Shown: positions 53,051 to 63,400 of the stretch, piece by piece
Position numbering within the stretch: position 1 is the stretch's first letter
Layout of the letters: each line of letters opens with the position of its first letter
NCBI GenBank assembly: GCA_033557465.1
Contig: CM066035.1
Coordinates: 245,972,869 to 246,036,868, forward strand
Direction of reading: 5' to 3'
DNA length: 64,000 nt
Source of the DNA: Ichthyophis bannanicus
Lineage: Eukaryota; Chordata; Amphibia; Gymnophiona; Ichthyophiidae
Translations under genes and position numbers: made by a program
The notes under the pieces: model-generated
What the model was told of the DNA's origin: nothing
Database searches by the model: none
Seen by the model: only the letters and a program-made list of their open reading frames with translations

Positions 53051-53255
53051 ATGTTCCTTCAAGTCAATGCTGACCCAGAAGCTCCTGGGTTTTCTTGGCA
53101 AGGTATGACTGGAAGTAGATTGCCAGGCCTTTTCTTCAAAGGCACTGGAGGGTAAATGACTTGCCCAAGGCCACACACAATGCCAATGGGACTTGAACTC
53201 TGACCTCTTGTGTAGTAGGCTGCTGCTCTAACCACTAGGCTACTCCTCTGGATAT
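53051..53255 (-). repeat. tRNA-derived SINE, full head
   Basis: The minus strand has A box TAGCCTAGTGGTTAGAGC, B box GAGTTCAAGTCCC, core CTTGGGCAAGTCATTTACCC and a tail with TGGGTCAGCATTGACTTG. It is the same family as 16946-17139 but with the complete tRNA part. Confidence 0.82.
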
Positions 53256-53260
53256 TAAGA

Positions 53261-53985
53261 GGGTCGTTTTAGAAGCTCTATTTGTGAGTTGGATGTTTGA
53301 AACCAGGCATTTAGATGGGCAAATCATGAAAATGTCTCCAGAGCAATTTTAGAAAGCCAGGTATATAAACGTCTGCAGCACAAGAACATCCATGTAGCAT
53401 GGCGGAGTGATGGATGGATGTACTGGGCAGAACAAGGGAGTCACATGTCGCAGTGTGATTTCAGAATGACACAAGCATGTCAGGCACTCGCTGTTGAAGC
53501 ATCCATACCTGTAACTGATCCCGACCATGAATAATGTGCAAAATAGTGTTTGTTTCATGGTTACAATACTTCCAGTGGGAAGAACAAAATACACATATAT
53601 TTCCATGGTTACTATTTCCTGGCCAAAGAAATCTGCCCATAAATACATACTCCAAACATATTATTTGACTGTTGTTGCACGTCTGAGTATCTGAGATGGC
53701 AGGGCAGGACATACTAGTCTCATAACATAGACACCTCCCCCTTCTGACTTACCCAGGTCAGGGCATCCAAGAACCCGATTTTGCAGGTGTGCACTTCAGG
53801 GACATCCACATTTTTAAAATGGCCTACACTCATGCATATTCCCAGCCTTGCTATCTGTACAGGGTCTGCCTTCAGAACCGTTTAGTGGGACGTTCATTTT
53901 TCAGAAGACAAATGCTGCCACTCCCCTGGTTTTTGGATGTTCTGGATGTCCCAAATTCTTCCTAGATGTCCCTTCTAAAATGCCA
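53261..53985. other. Unresolved non-coding repeat-like stretch
   Basis: The ends look loosely inverted: AGGGTCGTTTTAGAAG at 53269 versus CTTCTAAAATGCC near 53973. This suggests a decayed non-autonomous DNA transposon. No gene is visible. Confidence 0.3.
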
Positions 53986-54445
53986 AAATGCCACTTCTAA
54001 TCTCTGTGTATGTTGATCCATATGCTCATTATAAATAAACTAGATTATTGTAAATGTGTCTTTCAGGCCCCAAATGAAATGTTTGCAGTTAATTCATAAT
54101 ATGGCTGTTAAACGTCTCTCATGTGGCAAAAAATATGACCCACTGACACCCCCCCCCCCCCCCACACACACACACACTGAAGGAATACCATTAGCTCCAT
54201 GTCAGTTAGGACCATTTTCAAAATCTTAATCCTAACACACTTTATTTTCTTTTCTGGCATCCCAACTTTTTAAAGTGATCATCTAATTCCATATTATTGA
54301 CTTGCAGTCTCAGATCATTACAACACTGCTTAGTGTATGTTCCCTTGCTAAGTCTGAATCACAAAGTCATTTTGCTGGACAAAAAGGAATCAGAAGTGAA
54401 TGTAAATAAAATGGAAAACTTGTGTTAAAGGCCCTATGAGCTAAA
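53986..54445 (+). pseudogene. LINE A2 segment 3: RT C-terminal region
   Basis: The translation INKLDYCKCVFQ, then HNMAVKRLSCGKKYD in another frame, matches the LDYCN... and QNMA... blocks after the RT palm in L2/CR1-type LINEs. A poly-C/(AC)n tract at 54149-54178 lies within it. Confidence 0.6.
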
Positions 54446-54459
54446 ATTAGGACTGCATA

Positions 54460-54702
54460 TTTGATCCTTCTGGATGTTAAGACATTTATCCACTCTTTAG
54501 TCTCCTAGACTATTACAACCTCTTCCTTGCTGGTCTCACTCCGAATTAACTCTCTCCTCCTTAATCTGTTCAAAATACAGATGTGCAGCTAATCTTGCAC
54601 CAGTCTTGCTATGTGCATATGTAACCCCTCTTCTCAAGTCGCTGCATTAGCATCATGCCCATTTCCGTATCCAGTTCAAACTTCTCTTACTGACCTTTCT
54701 CC
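54460..54702 (+). pseudogene. L2-C segment 1: RT C-terminal region
   Basis: Codons for a degenerate IHSLVS...YYN block and FPYPVQT(S)LT correspond to LIHSLVTSCLDYCN and LKFLHWL...RIQFKLLLT of L2-B. The copy is cut by the DIRS insertion and resumes at 57478. Confidence 0.7.
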
Positions 54703-55142
54703 AGAAATAAGCAGGAAGTCAGTCCTCACATATGGGTGACGTCAATGCCGATGGAGCCCTTGCAGAAGCATCTCCCAAGCTTTCAAAGAAAGCCTTTGGG
54801 AGATGCCACCACACATGTATGGTCCTCTTCCCACCAAAGGATGCCATCTTGTTCAGTCTCCTTTTTTCCATGGAGCCCTTCGGACGTTTGTTTAGTCCTC
54901 CTGGAAAAAGTTGATTTTTCTGTACATCTGTATGCTTTTTCCAGCTTGCTGCAACTCCTTTCCCACCTTGAGACCTGTTACCTCGGTATCAGGTCTCAGA
55001 AGTTAGTTTTATTCTGATTTTTTGTTGTTTGGTTCCTCTAGTGCTTTTGCAACCTTTTCTAAACACTGGCCACGACAAGGGTCTTTGACCTCGAGGGGGT
55101 CCTTTTTGCCCTAGTGGCCACCGATTTCAAAAAATGTGATCG

Positions 55143-55697
55143 GTGTACAAAAAACATGTCTCTCACCGACACTCATTAAAGTTGCCGCCTGTCTGGGTGC
55201 CAATCATGACCCAGAGGAACACTCCTTATGTAAAAAAAATGTCTGCAAAGGCCATCCAGAGCCATCGGCTAAAGCAAGACGTCCTCTTCCATAAGGCAAA
55301 TTCTACCCCGATATCTCTGGTAGCCCCACATGCCAAGGCTCTGCATGGCTCCTTGGAGTCACAGAAGGCCCCCATAGCCCCTGAGCGAGCTCGCAGGCAC
55401 TCTGAGCAGGGGTCCCTGGAGCAGGCATGTAAGAAGAAAAAGAAGATGTCGAGAGCCTCGCCCTGGGAGGCAGACAGGTCCGGGAAATCCCAGACACAGA
55501 CCCTCAGCCTTCGGCGGGCTTCTGAAGACTCAGAGTGGAAGCAGCCTCGACAAGCATCTTGGACTGAACCTGAGGCCTCCAGTGACAGCCCACAGTCCCC
55601 TGAGGGCTGTCCTGTCAAGGACCCCCTCTCCTCCTTAACAGCAGATCCAGTGACTCCGGCATCAGTATCCATGGCTGCCCTGAAGTGGGAAGCCTGA
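55143..55697 (+). pseudogene. DIRS gag-like remnant
   Basis: An open stretch of 184 codons, rich in S, P, K and R. In another frame near 55185-55230 the codons read CLGANHDPEEHSLC, resembling the Cys/His motif of DIRS gag. The open frame itself therefore may not be the original one. Confidence 0.4.
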
Positions 55698-55914
55698 ATG
55701 TTGGCCCTCGAACGCAGCGTTTCTGCATTTATTGTATCTCAGAAGGCGCCAATGCCCAGCTCCACCAGTGCTCACGCTAAGACCACAGGGACCTTGGCAT
55801 CGAGGACTCCCCGGTCTGCCGATGTGATCCCCAAGAGCCAGATGCCTTGGGTACATCCTCGGCAAGGGCCTCGATCCTGCTCCCATTCCTCGGGGGTGAG
55901 GTCTTCACAGGCAA

Positions 55915-57000
55915 GTGCCTCTGGCTGTGCCTCGGCCTCGAAGCTCCAAAGACGGAGCTAGAAATGCTCATGGAGCAACCGAGCCTCAAGTCTTCTTCGG
56001 ACTAGCACCCCTCAACCTTCCGAGGGAGGTGGAAGAAGTCCTCCTGGCCTCTCGCAAGGCCTCCACAAGACAGGCCTATGCCTTCAAGTGGCACAGGTTT
56101 TCTGTGTGGTGCACAGAGCAATGGTTGAACCCGTTCTCTTTCCCGGTGCCTGTGGTGCTCCAATACTTGCTTCATCTCTCGCAATCCAGACTTAAGTCAA
56201 ACTCCATTAGGGTGCATCTGAGTGCCTTCTCTGCAAACCACCACTCGATAGAGGGTATGCTTCTATCCATGCAGCCCCTTGTTACCCATTTCACGCAGGG
56301 TCTACTGCTATCTAAGCTTCCCATCTATCCAGACCCGGTGGAATGGGACCTCAGCATGGTTCTGGCACAGCTCACCAAGCCACCTTTTGAGCCCTTGGTG
56401 ACCTGCCATTTATGATACCTTTCCTGGAAGGTGGCTTTCCTGGTGGCACTCACCTCTGCCCGCAGAGTCAGTGAGCTTCAGGCCCTGGTGGAAGAGCCAC
56501 TCTATACCAGGTTCTACAAGAATAGGATTGTGCTTCGCACTCACCCAAAATTTATGCCAAAGGAAGTGTATGACTTCCACCTCAACTAGGATGTAGTACT
56601 CCCTATCTTCTTCCCTCAGCCCCATGCTGATAGGGTATTGGATGTCCTCCATACCCTGGACTGCAAGAGGGCCCTGTACTTCTACCTGCAGCACACCCAG
56701 GGACATTGTAAAGCTTCACAGCTTTTTGTCTCATATGACCCTAGTTGTCTGGGGAAAGCTGTCACCACATGGACTCTGTCCATCTGGGTGATGGATTGCA
56801 TCGCCTTTGCACACAGTTGAGCCGAGGTTCCAATGGAGTGCCGAGTCACAGAGCACAATGTCAGGGCGATGGCGACCTCGGTCACAAGCCTCCGGTTGGT
56901 GCCTATGGCCGACATCTGCCGGGCTGCCAACTGGTCTTCCATCCACACTTTCACAGCCTATTACTGCCAGGCCATACTCCATAACCTCTTCGGGGTTTAG
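55915..57000 (+). pseudogene. DIRS tyrosine recombinase, three in-frame stops
   Basis: One frame carries EEVLLASRKASTRQAYAFKW (N-terminal core-binding part), HLSAFSANH, SWKVAFLVALTSARRVSEL (first catalytic Arg), EHNVRAMATS (His and second Arg) and DICRAANWSSIHTFTAYY (C-terminal Tyr). Stops occur at 56413-56415, near 56587 and at 56818-56820. The frame ends at TAG 56998-57000. DIRS elements use this enzyme rather than a DDE integrase to insert circular DNA. Apart from the stops all catalytic residues are visible. Confidence 0.87.
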
Positions 57001-57182
57001 AAACTCCTGCACTCCGACCTTTCTTGTTCAAGCTAATGGAGTCATGGTTCTTCCTGGACACTGGGGTCCTCCAAGTCTGTCCTAAGATCCCCTTGTGGCT
57101 GCTCACGGCTGGGCCATGATCTACTACTGGTCCTTGGTATCCTGGAGCTAAGGAGTCCCATATTTCAGGACTGACTTCCTGC

Positions 57183-57235
57183 TTGCTCCTGGAGAACAGG
57201 TGTTCTCCAGGGACAGCAGGAATCAGTCCTCACAA
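57183..57235 (+). repeat. DIRS internal complementary region
   Basis: CTCCAGGGACAGCAGGAATC here equals the complement of the right outer end (57445-57470), and CAGTCCTCAC matches the left end. This is the duplicate of the termini that DIRS uses to rebuild its ends. Confidence 0.6.
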
Positions 57236-57477
57236 CTCTCCCTCCTCCCCTTGAAGTTGCTGTCTATTTTTGCCATCTTCTTGGTTGGCCTCTAGCTATG
57301 GTACCTGACTGAGGAAGATGGCACCCTTGGATGCGAAGGGAACCATGCATGCATGGTGGCATCTCCCAAAGGCTTTCTTTGAAAGCTAGAGAGATGCTTC
57401 CGTGAGGGCTCCCCGGTCATGTCACCCATATGTAAGGACTGATTCCTGCTGTCCCTGGAGAGCACCTGTTATAGATG

Positions 57478-57931
57478 AATAACTACGCTATAAGTGAATT
57501 CATTCTGCTGTTCCTCATTATCTTTCCTCTTATCTCTCCCTACCCCTCCTCGGGAACTCTGCTCTTCTGGCAGATAGCTTCTATCTGTGCCCTTCCCTTC
57601 CACTGCTAACTCCAGACTTCAATCTTTCCACCATGCTGCTCTTTATGTCTGGAACAAACTACCTGAGTTGGGTCATCAGGCTCCATCTCTGGCTCTTTTC
57701 AAATCCAGGCTTAAAACACCTCATCGAGGTTGATTTTGGTTCCTGATCTGCTTGTTTCCTGCTCCAACTGTGTCTTTACCATTCTCCTAGTCAAATTCTA
57801 GTCCCCAGCTATTGTATTGTCTGTCTTGACTAGATTGTAAGCTCTGATGAGCAGGGACCAACTCTTACATGTTTCTGTACAGCACTGTGTATGCCTTGTA
57901 GCGCTACACAAATGATCAGTAATAGTAACTA
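57478..57931 (+). mobile_element. L2-C segment 2: 3' end
   Basis: The sequence continues L2-C with CCCCTCCTCGGGAACTCTGC, the AACTCCAGACTTCA block, LKTPH-type terminal codons, the CTCTGATGAGCAGGGACC block and an AGTAATAGTAACTAC tail. It parallels L2-B in plus orientation. Confidence 0.82.
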
Positions 57932-57939
57932 CTTTTGTT

Positions 57940-58310
57940 CTATAAGGAGTGTGTTTGCATGATCACACGATCTGCAAAATAATGAACTTTCACAGATATA
58001 TTTTGGATTAATTGCAGTCTCCTGACACTATGCAGGGTCACCAGCAAGGAGTGAATAGTGCAGTCTACATAGAACCAATGCACCAATATTTTTAGTGCCC
58101 CAAGATCTAGAAGTGCTCTTAATGCCCTAATTTGCCTGAAAGCCATATATGAATTCCTGACCATTGTTGAAATATGAGATGAAAATGAGAGTGAGCTATC
58201 CAGTATGACTTAAGAAGTGAACTGACTCTCTGAAAGGAATATTGTAAGTGGACAGTTTAGGAAAACAAAGAGGTGTGGTTTTCTTCCTACTAAGCCACAG
58301 TGCTTCAGAT
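57940..58310 (-). pseudogene. L2-like LINE RT C-terminal fragment, minus strand
   Basis: Sense codons give VILDSSLSFSSHI then MVRNSYMAFRQIRALRALLD and LQLIQNIS, matching post-palm blocks of L2-type reverse transcriptases. Both ends are truncated. Confidence 0.7.
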
Positions 58311-58339
58311 CTGGAGGTCTGAGTAAGAGTTTATGTGTT

Positions 58340-59240
58340 TTAATCCATGTGTTCCTGCTGAAACAGAAACATCAAGGACATGGAGTTCTGTCTGGCACTA
58401 TTTTATATTCTTCTGTGTCGTGCTGGCTCTCAAATATGATAACTGCAGTGTTCTGGTCTACAGTAAGTCAATTTCTGCATGGGCAGAAAAGAGTTTGATT
58501 CAAAGCAGCCTCTTTCTCTATGTTTAAAACAGTACAAGAGCTGTGAGACTGGGTGCTTGGTGGCATGGGGTGAAGACCTGAAGTCTCTCTCTATGGCAAT
58601 GGAGGAACTGAGAGCAGGCAGAGGTTTTGTGGAGTTGTGTCAATTTCAACTATCTTTCTATGTCCCTTAGGCAAAGAAAACACTTGGGTAATAGCTGAAG
58701 GTCACAAACAACATGAGATTTCTCGGAGGGATACGGAGGTAAGGAAGATAAGAAAAACACACTATCAAATACTTTTACAGTAAAAATTTCTATACTCATT
58801 CTTGCATTCTGCACATGGAAGAATGATTATGGGAATGAATATCTTTCTGATTTGGCTCTTGCCTCCTTCATTGACCAGAGTATCTACCTAGTTGTGTGGT
58901 GTTTGTCTGCTTCTGTTCACAACATTTGGTGCACAGCAGATCAAAGAGTTTTAACTGAAGGGATAGGTTCAAGGGGCAGCCAGGTGAGAAATGAAATGTG
59001 ATAATTCTGTCATAAGACATTTCTAGAGCTGGGCAAAAGAACCTGACACTAGGTTTGTAAACATATTTAAACAATGGAGCAACAGGTCAAGTCATGCAGA
59101 CAATGCTTTATTGTAAAGAGAAAAAGGGCAACATTGGCCACATCATAAATAAGACAAAGAATGTTTACATAGTCAGAGTCTGCCAACTGGACCCCGGCTC
59201 TGATAATAGGAATAGGTGACCTTTGGCCAACCACTGAATG
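58340..59240. other. No recognisable feature
   Basis: About 900 bp without convincing coding frame, terminal repeat or tRNA-like box; possibly unique sequence or very old repeat. Confidence 0.5.
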
Positions 59241-59244
59241 TTTG

Positions 59245-59680
59245 GAAGTTAGAATTTGGTATGATTTATGGTTTATTAAAACTTGCTATACCACCCTTCG
59301 TAACAATAGAAGGAAGGAAAGGAACACCAATAAAATCATAACAAAAATGAAAATGAGATATACAAAAGAAGTACAGAAAGAAGAAGGGAGAGGGAAGAGA
59401 GTCATGAACGGGGGGAGAGGAGGTAGAATTCTGAGCAGCCTGTGGAGGTAGTTTGAAAGCTAACTGAAACAGATGGGTCTAGAGAAGAGATTTCAATCTA
59501 GGGAAAGATAGTTCCAAGTGAAGATCAGCAGGAAGTGAACTCCAAAGACTAGGACCCAGAAAATCAAAAGCAGAGTTCCAGGTTGATTCATAGAAGACGT
59601 AAGAGGGGGAGGGGAGTTGGAGACGATTAGCATGATACTGGTACTGGGTGCTGTCTCCTTTCATTCCACGATTTAAGTTT
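59245..59680 (-). mobile_element. L2-like LINE 3' end, minus strand
   Basis: Sense codons read SLWSSLPADLHLELSFPRLKSLL, the WN.LP... block before the ORF2 end. A UTR ending GGTGGTATAGCAAG and TTTTAATAAACC follows. It is a different subfamily from the AGTAGT-tailed copies. Confidence 0.65.
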
Positions 59681-59814
59681 GCTTGCTTAAATAGTGGAAA
59701 AATTCTAATAAATATTAATAAATAACCTAAAATAAATTTAGCACTACCTCTTATTTTGAATCAATAAAACCTAAATTACATTAACATTCCAATTCTTCAA
59801 ACATGAAGCAAAAT

Positions 59815-59965
59815 AAAACAGAGACCAATGTGGTTTGAGGAATCCAATGGATAACACAATCCAAGGCAGCATGATTTTACCAGAGGTAGGTCTTGTTGGA
59901 CAAATCTGATCAATTTTTTTGACTAAGTGACCCATGAGCTGGATCAGGAGAGAGCACTAGATGTG
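59815..59965 (+). pseudogene. CR1 reverse-transcriptase fragment
   Basis: Degenerate plus-strand codons suggest RSCWTNL, then HELDQERALDVV, matching the CR1 region just before motif A. An antisense CR1 tail begins directly after it. Confidence 0.5.
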
Positions 59966-59969
59966 GTAA

Positions 59970-60625
59970 CATAATAAATGATGGCAGATAAAGACCAGCA
60001 TGGTCCAACTAGTCCGCCCAGCAAGATGGCAAGAGCAGGTGCACCTGCCACTCCATGCAGGCCGCCCCTCCTCATGTCTGTTTCAGGGGTAAACCCACCA
60101 TTCCATGTGGGACACCCCTGTATGTTGTAAAATTAGATAAGTTTAGTTTGATTTTATCCTATTGCTGTAAAGGGATCCACTGTGTCTGTCCCATGCCACC
60201 CCGAATTCCGTCACTCCATTTGCCCCCACCACTTCCATCGGGAGGACATTCCAAGCATCCACCACCCCCTCAGTGAAAAAGTATTTCCCGACATTGCCCC
60301 TGAATTTACCCCCCTGCAGCTTCACACCACGCCCTCTAGCTTCACAGCCCCCCCGTCCCTGGAAGAGGTCTGTCTGTTCATCATTTCTCTTTAAGTATTT
60401 AAATGTCTGAATCATATCTCCCCTATCCCTCCTCTCCTCCAAAGTGTACACACCTAGGTCTTCAAGTCTCTTCTCATAAGGCCCCCGACGCAGGCTCCAA
60501 ATCATTCTGGTCGCCTTCCTCTGAACAGTCCCCACTCCTTCTACATCCTTTGCAAGATACGGTCTCCAAAACTGAACACAGTATTCCAGGTGAGGCCTCA
60601 CCAGAGACCTATACAGTGGCATTAG
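59970..60625 (-). pseudogene. CR1 3' end, minus strand, third subfamily
   Basis: Positions 60622-60143 are open for 159 codons: MPLYRSLVRPHLEYCVQFWRPYL, YTLEERRDRGDMIQTFKYL and FFTEGVVDAWNVLPMEVV. The 3' UTR follows with GGCAGATAAAGACCAGCATGG complement features. It diverges from subfamilies a and b. Confidence 0.82.
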
Positions 60626-60791
60626 TACCCCTTCCTTTCAGGAGCCACAATCTCCGACCACAAGACCCAACGTTCTTTCCCCGCAGCCCGATCCCCAATT
60701 CGGTCTCCCATGGCCAGGGTCAGACTGTGGGCATCCCCCTGCACCCCCTCACCTCATTGCTGCCCTTGGCTCCAGTATTCCCTGATGTCCA

Positions 60792-60830
60792 GGGGGACTT
60801 ATTCCACCTCCAAAGTGGAATAAGTCCCCC
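60792..60830. repeat. Perfect 16-bp hairpin
   Basis: GGGGGACTTATTCCAC (60792-60807) is the exact complement of 60815-60830, with a 7-nt loop. No coding context. Confidence 0.8.
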
Positions 60831-60945
60831 GTGTACGTGGCCAACCCTGGGCGTATGCCCCATACAACAGTGCTGTTTGTATGGGAAGCCTTTACACCTG
60901 ATGCATCAGGGGGACGAATAGCAGGAATGTACGTGATTTCTATGT

Positions 60946-61055
60946 TTCTATAGGATCTCTAAAGGCAAAAAGTGGACTGTTGTAGTTGTTATGGAAGGAC
61001 AGACTAGATAGGCCATGTGGTCTTTTTCTGTCGTCATATTTCTATGTTTCTATGT
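60946..61055 (+). mobile_element. CR1 (subfamily b) 3' tail
   Basis: It matches the last 110 bp of 982-2064 almost exactly, including GGACAGACTAGATAGGCCAT and TTTCTATG repeats. Confidence 0.85.
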
Positions 61056-61760
61056 GATGCAGAATGACCCCCTAACTGAAAATTTGCCTGTTGCACCATG
61101 CCCTGACTTTAATTTAGATTAAAGTTTGCCTGTTACATTATGCCCTAAATAACTTAATAAAACACAGAATTTTAAAATTGACCCAGATTTTATCAATTTA
61201 ACTGAAAGAATTCATTATTCCCCATGATTCTGAGAATTTCCCAGCAGGTAATGCAGATTCCTTTCTAGAAGTAGCAGCTCCTCTTTCAGCAGTCCTTCAA
61301 GACTGAATATCACTGAGCTCTGGTTGACCTATCTATGCTTCTAAACTAAAGCAATCTCTTTAGTAATTCCCTTGGTGATTCACACTGTCCTTAGTTTCAA
61401 GTTGTCCCTTTGATCTGTCACTCGGCTTTAACAACTGTTTAAACAATATTATCATTAACTTGCCTCTTAACTGGAAGGTCTGATACTATCCAGATAACTT
61501 TTGAAATATTGGCTCATCAGTTTTTTTCAGGATAGCTATTGCTGTTATGCAAGTAAATACTGGTATTTCCTAAGTCCTAATTTCTGATATTAATGGGTTT
61601 GTGTGGTGTGTTACGGTTTTGTTTTCGGTGTTTGTTCTGAAGTGCTCTGCGTGTATTTTGTTAACCTCATAGGACAAATATGCTTTTGGATTTGCAGCTA
61701 TAAATATTTGAAATAAATGATGTGTTAAACATCCTTAGAAAGCTGGCAGAGCTTTATTGC
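61056..61760. other. No recognisable feature
   Basis: AT-rich sequence without a supported frame or repeat boundary. Confidence 0.5.
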
Positions 61761-61762
61761 AT

Positions 61763-62089
61763 ATCAGTGGTGTACCAAGGGTGGGGCAGTTGGGGCGATC
61801 CGCCGCGGGTAACGGCCAGGATGGGATGCCCAAATTCTGGGTTCACACAGCGGGTGCCATGTGCAACAAATGTTCTTTAACTTCTTTGCTGTCTGCTGCA
61901 CTGCCGCTGCTCAAGGCCCAATAGCAGTTCCCTCCCAGGCTGAAGTCTCGCAGTGAGGCTATTATCACAAGACTTTAGCCAATGAGCAGGGCCGGATTTA
62001 CCTATACGCCATGTACGCCATGGCGTAGGGCCCACAGCCGGCAGGGGCCCACAAAAAAAGAACCAGGTAATTTTTTTTTAACTCAATTA
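61763..62089 (+). repeat. DNA-transposon-type end sequences
   Basis: CAGTGGTGTACCAAGGGTGG (61766) and CAGGGCCGGATTTACCTATA (61988) both look like hAT-style termini. Matching opposite ends are not found nearby, so full elements cannot be drawn. Confidence 0.35.
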
Positions 62090-62493
62090 AAAAAAAAACC
62101 TGGTGGCTGCCGCCGCGGGGCCCCCTCTGCTGCCGCGGGGGCCCCGTCTACAAGGTGAAGCGGTGCGGTGCGGTGCGGTCGGGTCGGGTCGGGTCTCTCC
62201 CTCCCTCCTTCCCTCCCTGCAGGCTGCGAGAGACGCGAAGATAGAGCGTCTCCTCGCGTCTGTGTTAAGCCCGCAGGGGCTGATGGGATTTCCCATCAGC
62301 CCCTGCCGGCTTAACACCGACGCGAGGAGACGCTCTATCTTCGCGTCTCTCGCAGCCTGCAGGGAGGGAAGGAGGGAGGGAGAGACCCGACCGGACCCGA
62401 CCCGACCGCACCGCACCGCACCGCTTCAGCTTGTAGACGGGGCCCCCGCGGCAGCAGAGGGGGCCCCGCGGCGGCAGCCACCAGGTTTTTTTT
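62090..62493. repeat. Near-perfect palindrome of about 400 bp
   Basis: Two arms of about 200 bp are inverted copies around TGATGGGATTTCCCATCA (62281-62298). They share GC-rich blocks, short tandem triplets (GCGGT and CGGGT repeats) and poly-A/poly-T outer edges. Differences are few (for example CGTCTGTGTTAAGC versus the complement of GCTTAACACCGACG). Open frames on both strands (62087-62416, 62103-62495) are consequences of the symmetry, not genes. Confidence 0.93.
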
Positions 62494-62507
62494 AAATTAC
62501 ATTTTTC

Positions 62508-63400
62508 TTTAGGCCGGGGGGGGGGGGGGTAGGACTGGTAATGGGCTATGGGGGGGGGGTAGGACTGGTAATGGGCTATTGGGGGGGCTGGGGCTGGAAA
62601 TGGACTGGGGGGGGTAGGGGTGGTAATGGGCTATTGGGGGGGTGGGGCGGGGAATGGGCGGGGCTGGGCTGGGCTGGGCTGGTCTGGGGCGGTTAAGGCT
62701 AGAGGTGGGCTGATGGGGTTAGGACTGGTAATGGACTGTGGGCTGTTGGGGGTTCTAAGAAATGGCAATGGGCTTTAGGGGGGGGGGTTAAGACTGGTAA
62801 TGGGCTGTGGGCTGATGGGGCTGTCTGGTAATGGGCTATGGGGGGGGCTAGGACTGGAAATGGGCTGGGGGGTTAAGACTGGAGGTGGGATGATGGGGTT
62901 AGGACTGGTAATGGGCTGTTGGGGGGGGGTTAGAACTGGTAATGGGCTTTGGGGGGGTTAAGACTGGTAATGGGCTGTGGGCTGATGGGGGTTGTCTGGT
63001 AATGGGCTATGAGGGGCTAGGACTGGAAATGGGCTGGGGGGTTAAAACTGGAGGTGGGATGATGGGATTAGGACTGGTAATGGGCTGATGGGGGGGGGTA
63101 GGACTGGCAATGGGCTATGGGGGGCTGACTGGAAATGGGTTGATGGGGTTAGGACTGGAAGTGGGCTGATGGGGGGTTAGGACTGGTAATGGGTTATAGG
63201 GGGGGCTTAAACTGAAAATGGGGTGATGGGGGGGTTAAGGACTGAAAATGGGGTGATGGGGGGTTAAGGACTGTAAGTGGGGTGATGGGGGGCTAGGACT
63301 GGTATTGGGTTGGGGGGTTGCTAGGACTGGAAATGGGCTGATGGATGGCTAGGACTGGAAATGGGCTGATGCAGGGACTAGAAGGGAATGGATGCTGGGT
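62508..63400 (+). repeat. G-rich degenerate minisatellite
   Basis: About 25 diverged units of roughly 30-40 bp follow the pattern GGGGTTAGGACTGGTAATGG plus GCTGATG, with runs of 6-13 G. Unit order is irregular, indicating old expansion and slippage. Confidence 0.88.

Larger units (their letters stand above)
54703..57477 (+). mobile_element. DIRS-like retrotransposon, internally deleted
   Basis: The ends are inverted repeats of about 130-150 bp: CAGTCCTCACATATGGGTGA near 54720 and its complement near 57435, continuing through TTTCAAAGAAAGCC. The interior has a gag-like remnant (55143-55697) and a tyrosine recombinase (about 55990-57000). A short internal copy of the terminal sequence (57183-57235) matches the internal complementary region typical of DIRS. 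There is no target duplication, as expected. Reverse transcriptase, RNase H and methyltransferase are missing. Confidence 0.82.

Noticed and set aside
57940..59240. Possible host exon
   Set aside because: The only protein-like part (57940-58310) matches LINE reverse-transcriptase blocks; the rest shows no splice-bounded frame.
62087..62495. Overlapping open frames of 109-130 codons on both strands
   Set aside because: They read the same palindrome arms from both sides; the open frames reflect GC-rich symmetric sequence, not genes.
62508..63400. CRISPR-like direct repeats
   Set aside because: Units are contiguous, degenerate and G-rich, with no conserved repeat/unique spacer alternation; the sequence is eukaryotic.
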